DNA from: RPQJ01 sp963746325
GTDB taxonomy: Bacteria > Pseudomonadota > Gammaproteobacteria > Steroidobacterales > Steroidobacteraceae
DNA: 64,000 nt
Assembly (NCBI GenBank): GCA_963746325.1
Contig: CAVVBC010000024.1
Location: 1-64,000 of the forward strand
Reading direction: 5' to 3'
Shown in pieces: positions 1 to 9,568 of this stretch; position 1 is the stretch's first letter, and every line of letters begins with the position of its first letter. The translations under genes were made by a program, and so were the position numbers. The notes beneath the pieces were generated by a model. It was not told the DNA's origin, made no database searches, and worked only from the letters and a program-made list of their open reading frames with translations.

Positions 1-27
1 GTCTCTCAGCTCAACTCTTGAATCCGG

Positions 28-2916
28 TCAGCCGCACTTACTATCGCCGCAATTCAAACAAGTCATGCACCCGTCCATCATGACCACGGCAGTGGTGCTG
101 CACTTGACGCACATCTGCGCCCCTTCGGGGAATAGGCCTTGGCGAAGGCGTCGGTCTGCTTGCTGCGCGCTTCGAATTCGCTTTCTTTTCTGTCGATGAG
201 CGTCTTGCGGTGCTCGTCCATCTCGGTCTTGAGCAGGCCGATGGACTGCAGGTGCCGTTCGATGACGTGGCCGAGTTCGGCGATGATCGACGGCATGAAG
301 CGGCCGCCGGTCTGCCAGTAACCACCGCGCGGATCGAACACGGCTTTCAGTTCATCCACCAGGAACGTGACGTCGCCGCCCTTGCGGAACACGGCGGAGA
401 TGATGCGCGTCAGCGCCACGATCCACTGGAAGTGATCGAGGTTCTTGGTGTTGATGAAGATCTCGAACGGGCGACGCTGTTCGTGCGGCGTGCCTTCGTT
501 CAGCAGCATGTCGTTGATGGTCACGTACATGGCGTGATCGGACACCGGCGTCTTGATCTTGTAGGTGGAGCCGATGAGCATGTCGGGACGCTCGAGCTTT
601 TCGTGCATCCAGATGACGTTGGGGTACCGCGGGTCGACCACGGGATCCCTGGCCTTGGCAGCTGCCTCGGCCTCGGCCTTTTCCCTGTCGGCGGGCGTTA
701 CCACGCGATCTTGGTGATCTTCTTGTCGATCTTGTGCGCGCTCATTCGGTGCTTACATCTCACTCAGAACTTGCCGTAGTAGCCTTCTTTCAAGGCGTCG
801 AACAGGTTGGCGGCGGTGTGCATTTCACCGTCGTACTCCAACTTCTTCGTCGCCCTTGACCTCGACCTCGGTGCCGTCTTCGAGCGTGAACACGTAGGTG
901 GTGTTCTTGAGGTCCTCCTCTTTCACCAGCACGCCCTGGAAGGCTTCGGGGTTGAAGCGGAAGGTGGTGCAGCCCTTCAGACCCTGCTCGTGGGCGTAGA
1001 GATAGATGTCCTTGAAGTCTTCGTACTTGTAGTCCGTGGGCACGTTGGCGGTCTTGGAGATGGACGAATCGACCCACAACTGCGAGGCCGCCTGAATGTC
1101 GACATGTTCGCGCGGCGTGACGTCGTCGGCCGTGGTGAAGTACTCGGGCAGCCTCTCGGCAGGCATCGTCGAGCTCGGCATGCGCCTTCGGGATTGATCA
1201 GCTCGCGATAGGCCAGCAGCTCGAACGAGAAGACGTCGATCTTTCTCCTTCGACTTCTTGCCTTCGCGGATCACGTTGCGGAAGTAGTGATGCGCGAACG
1301 AGGGCTCGATGCCATTGGAGGCATTGTTGGCCAGCGACAGCGAGATCGTGCCGGTGGGCGCGATCGAGCTGTGATGCGTGAAGCGCGCGCCGACTTCTGC
1401 GCCAGTTCGTCGACGAGTTCGGGCGCGGCTTCGGCCACGCGCTGCATGTAGCGGCTGTAGCGCGCGTGCAGCACGCGGCCCGGCAGCCTGTCGCCGACCG
1501 CTAGCCGTCGCGCACCATCTCCGGACGCTTGCGCAGCATCTCGGGCGTGACGTCGAACTCTTCGCTCATGATGGGCGCCGGACCTTTTTCTCGGCCAGCT
1601 CGAGGCCGGCTTCCCAGCCGGCCGATCGCCATCTCGCGGACACGTTCTGGGTGAAGCCGACCGACTTGTTCGAGCCGTACTTCATGCACAGCATGGTGAT
1701 GGTCGAACCCAGCCCCAGGAAGCCCATGCCGTGACGGCGCTTGCGCGTGATCTCGTCGCGCTGCTGCCGAGCGGCAGACCGTTGATCTCGACCACGTTGT
1801 CGAGCATGCGGGTGAACACCTGCACGACCTCGCGGTATTCTTCCCAGTCGAAGCGCGCTTCGTCGGTGAACGGATCGACGCACGAAGTTGGTGAGGTTGA
1901 CGGAACCCAGCAGGCACGAGCCATACGGCGGCAGCGGCTGCTCGCCGCACGGGTTGGTGGCGCGAATGGATTCGCACCACCAGTTGTTGTTCATCTCGTT
2001 GACGCGGTCGATCAGCACGAAGCCCGGTTCGGCGAAGTCGTACGTGGACGACATGATGACGTCCCACATGCGCTTGGCCGGCAGCGTCTTGTAGATCTTG
2101 CAGCACACCAGGCCTTCGTCGTTGCGGACGTAGCCTTGGCGCATCCGGCCATTCGCGCCACAGGAACTTGGCCGCGGTCGGCCGATGTTCTCGCCGATCG
2201 ACTCTCGGTTTCACGCACCGGGAAGGCCAGCTTCCAGTCGCGGTCTTCGCGCACGGCGCTGCATGAATTCGTCGGTGATGAGCAGCGACAGGTTGAACTG
2301 ACGCAGCCGGCCCGCTTCGCGCTTGGCGCGGATGAATTCCATCGCATCGGGATGGCCGACGTCGAAGGTGCCCATCTGCGCGCCGCGGCGACCGCCGGCC
2401 GACGACACGGTGAAGCACATCTTGTCGTAGATATCCATGAACGACAGCGGGCCCGAGGTGTAGGCGCCCGCACCCGAGACGTACGCGCCCGCGGGCGCAG
2501 CGTCGAGAATTCGTAGCCGATGCCGCAGCCGGCCTTCAGCGTGAGGCCGGCCTCGTGCACCTTGCCCAGGATGTCGTCCATCGAATCGCGGATGGTGCCG
2601 GACACCGTGCAATTGATGGTCGAGGTGGCGGGCTTGTGCTCCTGCGCGCCCGCGTTGGACGTGACGCGGCCGGCCGGGATGCCGCCCACGGCGCAACGCC
2701 CAGAGGAAGCGCTCGTACCAGTGTCTCGCGCAGTTCGGGCGCCTCGACGTCGGCCAGCGCGCGGGCGACACGCTTGTAGGTGTCGTCCATCGAGCGGTCG
2801 ATGGGCGTCCCGTCCTTGGCAGACAGGCGGTATTTCTTGTCCCAGATGTCCAGCGACGCTTCTTGGAACGGGATGCTGCGCGCATCAGTGGAATGCAATT
2901 TCACGGCGGTGCTCAT
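28..2916 (-). CDS. nrdJ: Adenosylcobalamin-dependent ribonucleoside-diphosphate reductase, split by many frameshifts
   Basis: Class II ribonucleotide reductase, which makes deoxyribonucleotides with a B12-derived radical. The N-terminus reads MSTAVKLHSTDARSIPF. Recognisable blocks follow in order across three frames: an NCTVSGTIRDSMDDILGKVH block, the Cys-containing NPCGEQPLPPYGSCLLGSVN block near 1900-1990, MGFLGLGSTITMLC, and a C-terminal Cys-rich tail (CVKCSTTAVV, CMTCLNCGDSKCG) just before the stop. At least ten frame changes are needed, yet the protein stays conserved between them. I infer sequencing errors at a contig end rather than a dead gene. The family assignment is firm; exact residues are not. 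Confidence 0.9.
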
Positions 2917-3087
2917 TGCGGCAACACGGCTCCCGGATCTCGGTGGCTGCAGATTGAATGGAAATACGTCCCCCTAACCGGGTCGCTGCTCCACGTTTGA
3001 CGCAGAAACAACAGAAAACCCGACCGGCCCCGGTGTGCGGTCTGCTCGGAGCGCCCTGGAAACCCCCTGAGGGGACGCTCGTGCCGG

Positions 3088-3103
3088 ACACAACATCTAG
3101 GGT
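3088..3103. promoter_or_regulatory. NrdR box, nrdJ-proximal
   Basis: ACACAACATCTAGGGT closely matches the NrdR repressor palindrome (ACAC-N8-GTGT type). It lies about 170 bp upstream of the nrdJ start. NrdR represses ribonucleotide reductase genes, so the position fits. Confidence 0.6.
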
Positions 3104-3276
3104 CAGGGGCGCAAGACTATGCACCGTCCGGACAGCCGTCAACTGCTGTTTCAGCCCGCCGAAGCGGGTGGCGGGTGAAGATTTTTCATCTGTAATTCAG
3201 TCACTTACGAGACTGGCTCCAGTTTTTGACTGGACGCCCGAAACGCCTCGCGCGTCAAGTGGTATTTGTAGCCCGA

Positions 3277-3292
3277 CCACAACATCTTGTGT
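3277..3292. promoter_or_regulatory. NrdR box, distal
   Basis: CCACAACATCTTGTGT is a second, near-perfect NrdR-type palindrome, about 190 bp further from nrdJ. NrdR boxes usually sit about 31 bp apart, so this spacing is unusual. The distal box could instead mark the true promoter of a longer nrdJ leader. Confidence 0.6.
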
Positions 3293-3331
3293 CCGGGCCG
3301 TTGCACCGCCAACACACCGCCCCCGCACACG

Positions 3332-3352
3332 TTATCCACAGCTTTGCGCACT
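3332..3352. promoter_or_regulatory. DnaA boxes upstream of nrdJ
   Basis: A perfect DnaA box TTATCCACA is followed at once by a weaker one (TTTGCGCAC). From family knowledge, the E. coli nrdAB promoter carries a very similar tandem DnaA pair together with NrdR boxes. That supports cell-cycle-linked control of the reductase here. The stretch 2917-3507 holds no gene that I can support. Confidence 0.5.
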
Positions 3353-3507
3353 GGCGTACCGCCGGCGGACCTGCTGCGTTTGCGGAACTCGGCACCGGCG
3401 CGACAGTCCGAAGCGTGACCCACTGGTGCGCCAGGGGCGGGACACACCCCCTGATAAACTGCGCGCCGGCCGGCAACACCCCGTCCGTTCCTAGGAAAAG
3501 ACAGCAA

Positions 3508-4845
3508 ATGAAGTTCTCCCTGAGCCTCGCCACTTTCCTGCTCGCCGCCTGGACGCCCGTCGCCGGCGCGCAACTCCCCGCCGCCGTGGGCGAGACGCCG
3601 GTGCCGTCCCTCGCGCCGATGCTGAAGCGCGTCTCGCCTGCGGTCGTGAACATCGCGACCCGCGGCACCGTGCAGGAGCAGAACCCGCTGCTCAACGACC
3701 CGTTCTTCCGCCGCTTCTTCGAGGGCCCGAGCCAGCAGCCGCGCCAGCGTGAATTCCAGAGCGCCGGCTCGGGCGTCATCGTCGACGCCAAGAACGGCTA
3801 CATCATCACCAACGCGCACGTCGTCGAAAACGCCACGGACATCACCGTGCAACTGCTCGACAACCGCTCACTCAAGGCGAAGGTCATCGGCACGGATCCC
3901 GGCTCCGACGTCGCGGTGCTCAAGGTGCAGGCCGGCAACCTCGTCGACCTGCCCATCGCCGATTCCGATCGCGCGGAAGTGGGTGATTTCGTCGTCGCCA
4001 TCGGCAATCCGTTCGGCCTCGGCCACACCGTGACCTCGGGCATCGTGAGCGCGCTCGGCCGCTCCGGCATCAACCCTGAAGGCTACGAGGACTTCATCCA
4101 GACCGACGCTTCGATCAACCCGGGCAACTCCGGCGGTGCGCTGGTCAATCTCAGCGGCCAGCTCGTCGGCGTGAATTCCGCGATCCTCTCGCGCACCGGC
4201 GGCAACATCGGCATCGGCTTCGCGATCCCGTCGAACATGATGAAGACGGTGATGAACCAGCTCATCAAGTTCGGCACGGTGAAACGTGGCGTGCTGGGCG
4301 TGAACATCCAGACGCTGGTCCCCGAGATCGCCTCGAGCATGGACCTGCCCGAAGGCACCCAGGGCGCGCTGGTTTCGCAGGTGGTCGAGGGCTCGGCTGC
4401 GGAAAAAGCGGGCGTGAAAGCCGGCGACGTGATCACGGCGGTCAATGGCCGTCCGGTCAAGGATGCAGGCAGCCTGCGCAATTCCATCGGGCTGATCAGC
4501 ATCGGCGAGAAGGTCGACCTCGCGCTGCTGCGTGAAGGCAAGCCGCGCCGTGTGACCGCGGTAGTGAGCGAGCGCGATGCCACCGCCGAAGCGAAGGCGG
4601 CCGGGACGCACCCGGGCCTCGAAGGCGCCGACATCATCGACGGCCAGAACGGCGTGCTGATCCGCGCGGTGGCCGAAGGCAGCCCGGCAGCGCAGCGCGG
4701 CTTGCGCGCGAACGACGTGATCCTGGCGGTCGGCCGCACTCGCGTCGCAAGCGTTGCCGACTTCCGGCGCGCGACCGAAGGCCAGGCGGCCTTCGTGGTC
4801 CAGATTCGTCGCGGCAGCGCGATGCTCGTCATCCCGATCCGCTGA
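3508..4845 (+). CDS. Do-family periplasmic serine endoprotease (DegP/DegQ/MucD type)
   Basis: Envelope protease and chaperone that degrades misfolded periplasmic proteins. The start ATG follows AGGAAAAG, which leaves 445 residues. Residues 1-21 form a signal peptide ending VAGAQ. The trypsin-like domain shows the triad His104 (TNAHVV), Asp134 (GSDVAVLKV) and Ser208 (NPGNSGGAL). Two PDZ domains follow, at about 260-345 and 365-445. The length fits DegQ/MucD. The reading frame continues upstream of 3508, but the added residues have no family resemblance. Confidence 0.93.
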   Translation: MKFSLSLATFLLAAWTPVAGAQLPAAVGETPVPSLAPMLKRVSPAVVNIATRGTVQEQNPLLNDPFFRRFFEGPSQQPRQREFQSAGSGVIVDAKNGYIITNAHVVENATDITVQLLDNRSLKAKVIGTDPGSDVAVLKVQAGNLVDLPIADSDRAEVGDFVVAIGNPFGLGHTVTSGIVSALGRSGINPEGYEDFIQTDASINPGNSGGALVNLSGQLVGVNSAILSRTGGNIGIGFAIPSNMMKTVMNQLIKFGTVKRGVLGVNIQTLVPEIASSMDLPEGTQGALVSQVVEGSAAEKAGVKAGDVITAVNGRPVKDAGSLRNSIGLISIGEKVDLALLREGKPRRVTAVVSERDATAEAKAAGTHPGLEGADIIDGQNGVLIRAVAEGSPAAQRGLRANDVILAVGRTRVASVADFRRATEGQAAFVVQIRRGSAMLVIPIR

Positions 4846-4879
4846 CACGACGGCCCCACCGGCCGAGGACGCAGCCACC

Positions 4880-5803
4880 ATGACATTGCAGGTTTGCGTT
4901 CTCGGCGGGACGGGCTTCATCGGCCGGGAGATCGTCTCGCGCCTGGCCGCCGCCGGCCACGGCGTGAAAGTGCTGACGCGCAATCCTGCCCAGCATCGCG
5001 AACTGAAGGTCCTGCCGTCGGTGCGGTTCATACGCGCCGACGTGCATGACGAAACACGGCTCGAAGATGCGTTCGAAGGTTGCGACGTCGTCATCAACCT
5101 CGTCGGCATCCTCAACGAGACCGGACTCGGGCGTGGCAATGGCGAACAGTTCCGGCGGGTGCACACGGAGCTGCCGCAGAAATGCGTGCGTGCGTGCCGT
5201 GCCGCAGGCGTGCGGCGCTACCTGCACATGAGCGGACTCAAGGCCGACTCGCAGCGGGGCCCCAGTCATTACCTGAAGTCCAAGGGCCTCGCCGAAGACT
5301 ACGTTCGCGAGCACTGCGCGGCGGGCGCGCCCGAGTACGTGATCTTCCAGCCGTCCGTGGTGTTCGGGCCCGGCGACGCGTTCATCAACAATTTTGCCGG
5401 CATCCTCAAGCTCACGCCGGGCGTTTTGCCGCTCGCCTGCGCCGACGCCAGGTTCGCCCCGGTGTACGTCGGCGACGTCGCCGATGCCTTCATCGCGTGC
5501 CTCGAACGGCGCGATGTCGCCGGCCGCACGTTCGAGCTCTGCGGTCCCGACGTGATGACGCTCGGTGACATCGTGCGCATGACGGCGAGCTTCCTGGGGT
5601 TGAAGCGTTTCGTGCTGTCGCTGCCGCGATCCGTTTCACGGGTGCAGGCTGCAGTGATGGATTACGTCCCCGGCAAGCCGTTCTCGACCGACAACTTCCT
5701 CTCCGCCACGCTCGACTCGACCTGCACCAGCGACGGCCTCGCCGCGCTGGGCCTCACGCGCACCTCGATGCGCAGCGTGCTGCCCAGCTACCTCCGCAAG
5801 TAG
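4880..5803 (+). CDS. Complex I NDUFA9-family NAD(P)-binding epimerase-like protein
   Basis: Rossmann-fold protein of the atypical SDR group related to NDUFA9. The nucleotide-binding motif GGTGFIG is at residues 9-15. The active-site-like region LHMSGLKAD...YLKSKG resembles the YxxxK arrangement of epimerases. It is 307 residues long and starts at an ATG 35 bp after the htrA-type gene, so it may be co-transcribed with it. Bacterial homologues are often annotated as ubiquinone-binding or NAD-dependent epimerases; the substrate is unknown. Confidence 0.85.
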   Translation: MTLQVCVLGGTGFIGREIVSRLAAAGHGVKVLTRNPAQHRELKVLPSVRFIRADVHDETRLEDAFEGCDVVINLVGILNETGLGRGNGEQFRRVHTELPQKCVRACRAAGVRRYLHMSGLKADSQRGPSHYLKSKGLAEDYVREHCAAGAPEYVIFQPSVVFGPGDAFINNFAGILKLTPGVLPLACADARFAPVYVGDVADAFIACLERRDVAGRTFELCGPDVMTLGDIVRMTASFLGLKRFVLSLPRSVSRVQAAVMDYVPGKPFSTDNFLSATLDSTCTSDGLAALGLTRTSMRSVLPSYLRK

Positions 5804-5821
5804 GGGCGCCACCCGGTCGGG

Positions 5822-6874
5822 TCACGGGCCGGGGGCGCTGCCGGATTCGCACAGCGCCGCACGTCGCTCCTTGACGGTCAGGTTGCGCGTTGCCGCGACC
5901 CGCTCATAGAAGATCGCTAGCGATCCGGAGGCCTGCAGCAGCCGCTGCAGCCCAGGCACGCAGTCCTCGTAGGTGGCGACAGCCGCCAGGTGCGCGTTGT
6001 TGAGCGAGCGCGCGAACCACGCGTCGTAGCCCGCGTACCCCGCCCAGCGCTCGCGCCGCAGCACCTCGTAGCGGTATTTCAGCCGGCCGAACTCGCGCTG
6101 CTTCTCGCTGCGCTTCTGCTCCGGTGCCAGGTCCGTCGCGTAGAGCCGGGCCAGTCGCGCGCGCGCATCCCGCAGCAGCCCCGCGAACTCCTGCTGCCGC
6201 GCGCCCGCCGCCTCGTACGCCGCGATTTCCGCTGACCGGCCATGCTGCTGCAGCCACAGCCGTACGCCCTCGTCTTCCACCACGCTCGCGAACGCTTCGT
6301 TCAGCGCGCTGTCACCCGCAAGGTACAGTCGCTCGTGCGCGAGTTCGTGGAAGATGGTGCCGACGAGGCGCGTGTCGCGCCACGCGAGCATCGCTCCGAA
6401 CACCGGGTCCGGCAGGTACCCAAGGGTCGAGTACGTCGGCACCCCGCTGACACTGACGTCGTCGCCCTGCATGGCGAGCCGCAGGCCATAGCGGCGCGCG
6501 GCATCCTCGTTGAAATAGCCACGGTACGTGATGCAGCCGCTGACGGGAAAACACCAGCGTCGGGGCTCCACCGAGAACTCGGGCGTGGCCACCACGTTGT
6601 GCACGACGCTGGGGCGCCCCATGTCCGCGTACTTGCGGTAGCTGCGGCCGTCGGGCAGCGCCAGTTGCTCGACTGCGAAGGCACGCGCGTCCTCGACCAG
6701 TTGCAGGCGCTCGCGCGTGCGCGGGGGCGTGGCAGGATCCGCGACGACGCCGGTGATCGGTTCACTGCGGTACATCACCGCGGCCTGGCCGGTCGCCGCC
6801 TGCATCACGTAGCAGCCGCTGAGACACAGCGTGCTGGCGAGCAGGGTCGCGATTCGTAACCACGCAGGTTCCAT
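5822..6874 (-). CDS. Predicted aminopeptidase lipoprotein (COG4324/PF10023 family)
   Basis: Putative zinc aminopeptidase anchored to a membrane. A lipobox is visible at LCLSGCYVM (about residues 17-25). The metalloprotease motif HELAHERLY contains HExxH, followed by a downstream glutamate-rich NEAFASVVEDEG segment that probably supplies the third zinc ligand. The 350-residue length fits the family. It is convergent with the epimerase gene (18 bp gap) and divergent from cca. Its substrate is unknown. Confidence 0.82.
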   Translation of the reverse strand: MEPAWLRIATLLASTLCLSGCYVMQAATGQAAVMYRSEPITGVVADPATPPRTRERLQLVEDARAFAVEQLALPDGRSYRKYADMGRPSVVHNVVATPEFSVEPRRWCFPVSGCITYRGYFNEDAARRYGLRLAMQGDDVSVSGVPTYSTLGYLPDPVFGAMLAWRDTRLVGTIFHELAHERLYLAGDSALNEAFASVVEDEGVRLWLQQHGRSAEIAAYEAAGARQQEFAGLLRDARARLARLYATDLAPEQKRSEKQREFGRLKYRYEVLRRERWAGYAGYDAWFARSLNNAHLAAVATYEDCVPGLQRLLQASGSLAIFYERVAATRNLTVKERRAALCESGSAPGP

Positions 6875-6971
6875 GCGCGAAGCTTAACGACTGGCAACCA
6901 CTGCTGGCACGAGAGTCGTGGGCACTTCCGCAACGCAGCCTTGCGCGCAGGACTTGAGCTACGATTCACGC

Positions 6972-8210
6972 ATGAAGACCTACCTGGTGGGAGGCGCCGT
7001 CCGCGACACGCTGCTCGGGCGCCCATACACGGAGCGCGACTATGTCGTGGTCGGCGCCCGGCCCGACGACCTGCTGGCACTCGGCTATCGTCCAGTCGGC
7101 AAGGATTTCCCGGTTTTCCTGCACCCACAGACCGGCGACCAGTACGCGCTGGCGCGTACCGAGCGCAAGACCGGCGCGGGCTATTACGGCTTCGCCACCC
7201 GGTTCTCGCCGGACGTCACGCTGGAAGAAGACCTGGCACGACGCGACCTGACCATCAACGCGATGGCGCAGTCCACTGCCACCGACAGCGGCTCACGGGA
7301 TGTCGTCGACCCCTACGGTGGCCGGCGTGATCTCGAAGCGCGCATCCTGCGGCACGTCTCGCCTGCCTTTGTCGAGGACCCGCTGCGCGTCCTGCGCGTG
7401 GCACGCTTCGCCGCGCGCTTCGCGCCGCTCGGCTTCACGATCGCGCCCGAGACGATGGCGCTGATGCAGGACATCGTCCGCAGCGGCGAACTGCAGGCCC
7501 TGGTGGCCGAACGCGTGTGGGTCGAAACGGAGCGCGCGCTCGGTGAAGCGCAAGCCACGGTCTACTTCGAGGTGCTGCGCGAATGCGGCGCCCTGGCCGT
7601 GCTGTTCCCCGAGATCGACCGGCTGTTTGGCGTGCCGCAGCCGCCCAGGTGGCACCCGGAGATCGACACCGGCATCCACACCCTGCAGGTACTGGACGTC
7701 GCCTGCGAGCTGTCGCGGGACACAGCCGTACGGTTCGCAGCACTCGTGCACGACCTGGGCAAGGGCGTCACCCCGCCCGAGCAATGGCCCAGCCACATCG
7801 GCCACGAGCAGGCGGGCGTGCAGGTGATCACCGGCTTGTGCGAGCGACTGAAAGTGCCCACCGAACACCGCGAACTCGCGCAGGTCGTCTCGCGCGAGCA
7901 TCAGCGCATCCACCGCGCCGGCGAGTTGCGTGACGCGACCGTGCTCGAAGTGCTGGACGCGACTGATGCGTTCCGGCGTCCCGACCGCTTCGAAAAGCTG
8001 CTGCTGGCATGCGAAGCGGACGCGCGCGGGCGCGGGCCCGAATTGCGCGCGCAACCGTATCCGCAGGCCGCTGTGTTTCGCGAATGCCTGCGCGCCGCCG
8101 CCGCGGTGAAGCTCGAACCCGAGGTCATGTCGCAGTTGCGCGGCCCGGCCATTGGCCAGGCGCTGCGCACTGCACGCGTCGCGGCGATCACGGCGGCGCG
8201 CGGCCGCTGA
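6972..8210 (+). CDS. cca: CCA-adding tRNA nucleotidyltransferase, multifunctional type
   Basis: Adds or repairs the 3' CCA of tRNAs. The N-terminus MKTYLVGGAVRDTLLG aligns with E. coli Cca, which sets the start at 6972. The conserved blocks FPVFLHPQT, YALARTERK and RRDLTINAMAQ follow. The metal-binding pair reads Glu21-Arg-Asp23 where E. coli has Asp-Arg-Asp, a conservative change. An HD phosphohydrolase domain (AALVHDLGKG) occupies the C-terminal half. It is 412 residues, the usual length for the multifunctional form, and lies in the same neighbourhood as folB/tsaD in other gammaproteobacteria. Confidence 0.95.
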   Translation: MKTYLVGGAVRDTLLGRPYTERDYVVVGARPDDLLALGYRPVGKDFPVFLHPQTGDQYALARTERKTGAGYYGFATRFSPDVTLEEDLARRDLTINAMAQSTATDSGSRDVVDPYGGRRDLEARILRHVSPAFVEDPLRVLRVARFAARFAPLGFTIAPETMALMQDIVRSGELQALVAERVWVETERALGEAQATVYFEVLRECGALAVLFPEIDRLFGVPQPPRWHPEIDTGIHTLQVLDVACELSRDTAVRFAALVHDLGKGVTPPEQWPSHIGHEQAGVQVITGLCERLKVPTEHRELAQVVSREHQRIHRAGELRDATVLEVLDATDAFRRPDRFEKLLLACEADARGRGPELRAQPYPQAAVFRECLRAAAAVKLEPEVMSQLRGPAIGQALRTARVAAITAARGR

Positions 8211-8226
8211 TCGGCGTTGCGATCGC

Positions 8227-8256
8227 CGGCGGCCTGCGCTGCAGCGCAGGCCGCCG
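8227..8256. terminator. Perfect 30-bp palindrome between convergent cca and midA-like genes
   Basis: A 15-bp perfect stem, GC-rich and without a T-tract, fills the gap between two convergent genes and abuts the downstream gene's stop codon. It probably serves as a bidirectional transcription end or mRNA 3' protector. Confidence 0.45.
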
Positions 8257-9444
8257 TCACAACGTGTGCCGCAGATCCCGTGTGCTGAATCCACGCAGCG
8301 GCGCATCGTAGCCACGCGTCAGTGCGATGACCTTGAAGCGCTCGCCCATTTCGCCGGGCAGCGTCAACATCATGGCCTGCCGCGACAGGTTGAGACGCTG
8401 CACCAGGTCGAGACCTTCGACGTGGGCGACGAAATCACCGAGGCCCGCGCCGATCAGGAAGTGCGCCTGCGTCGTGTAGCCCGCCACTTCGAACCCCGAC
8501 GCCTGTGCCGCATCGGCCACGGCCGTGAAGTCGACCCACGCGGTGATGTCCTGCAAACCCACGCGCGTGAGCGCGTCCTCGTGGAAGCGGTGCCGGAAGT
8601 GGCACAGCAACGTGCCGCGCGTGCGCTCGGCCGTGTAGTACTCGCGCCGCGGCAGGCCGTAGTCGACGAACAGCATGACGCCGCGCTCGAGACTCGCGCC
8701 GATCGCGGCCAGCCACTGCGGCAGGCCGATGCAGACCTCGGACTCGTAGCCGTCGGGCAGCGCGATACCCGTCTCGCGCTCGATCTGGCGCACGGCACCG
8801 ACCAGCCGTTCGCCGCCACGCACCTCCGCCAGTACGAGCTGCCCGAACTCGACGCTCACGCCCAGCGCGTTGACTTCACCCGCGCGAATCGCGAACCGTT
8901 GCACGGTCAGCGCATCGAGCACCTCGTTGGCGATGACCATGCCGGCGAAGGGCGCGTCGGGCAGCTCGTCGAGCCAGCGCACGCGGTCGAGCAGGTGCGG
9001 CACCGCCTGCGCGAGAGTCGCCTGCTGGCGCTCGCGCAGGTCGGCACTCAGGTCGAGGATGAGGTATTGCGCAGGCAGCGCGCCCTGGCGCTCGAGTTCG
9101 GCGAGCAGCTCCGCGGCCATTACGCCGGAACCGGCGCCGAGTTCGAGGATGCACGCGTCGTCCGACCCGAGGTTGCGCAGCACCTCCGCGCATTGCACGG
9201 CAAGGCAGCGACTGAAGACCGGGGCCACTTCGGGCGCCGTCACGAAATCGCCCGCGGCACCGAACTTGCGCGCACCGGCGCAGTAGTAGCCCAGCCCCGG
9301 CGTGTACAGGGCCAGCTGCATGAACTGGGCGAAATCGATCCAGCCGCCGGCTTTCGCGATGGCTGCATGCACGTGGGCGGCGAGCGCCGCGCTGTGGGCG
9401 GACTCGTCGGCGGTCAGCTCGGGCAGGTCGAGGGGAACGGTCAT
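8257..9444 (-). CDS. SAM-dependent methyltransferase, MidA/NDUFAF7 family
   Basis: Class I methyltransferase whose mitochondrial relative NDUFAF7 methylates an arginine of complex I. The N-terminal block FAQFMQLALYTPGLGYYCAG and GDFVTAPEVAPVF are family hallmarks. The SAM-binding motif ILELGAGSGVMAAELL follows at about residues 94-109. Later FVDYGLPRREYY and VDFTAVADAA fit the family core. The 395-residue length is typical. It is divergent from the pteridine reductase gene. The target protein in bacteria is not established. Confidence 0.88.
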   Translation of the reverse strand: MTVPLDLPELTADESAHSAALAAHVHAAIAKAGGWIDFAQFMQLALYTPGLGYYCAGARKFGAAGDFVTAPEVAPVFSRCLAVQCAEVLRNLGSDDACILELGAGSGVMAAELLAELERQGALPAQYLILDLSADLRERQQATLAQAVPHLLDRVRWLDELPDAPFAGMVIANEVLDALTVQRFAIRAGEVNALGVSVEFGQLVLAEVRGGERLVGAVRQIERETGIALPDGYESEVCIGLPQWLAAIGASLERGVMLFVDYGLPRREYYTAERTRGTLLCHFRHRFHEDALTRVGLQDITAWVDFTAVADAAQASGFEVAGYTTQAHFLIGAGLGDFVAHVEGLDLVQRLNLSRQAMMLTLPGEMGERFKVIALTRGYDAPLRGFSTRDLRHTL

Positions 9445-9568
9445 GCGTCGTGGAAACCTTTCACGCGGACAGGCCGAACAGGCTCAGGTATCTTCGCCCA
9501 TGGGGCGAGCGACCGCGACTTTCGCAGCGCGCCCTCCACCACACACCCGTGAATCGCACGCCATCGAC

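Noticed and set aside
28..2916. nrdJ as a decayed pseudogene
   Set aside because: Conserved active-site and zinc-tail motifs persist through every frame change and there are no isolated nonsense changes. Sequence error is the simpler reading.
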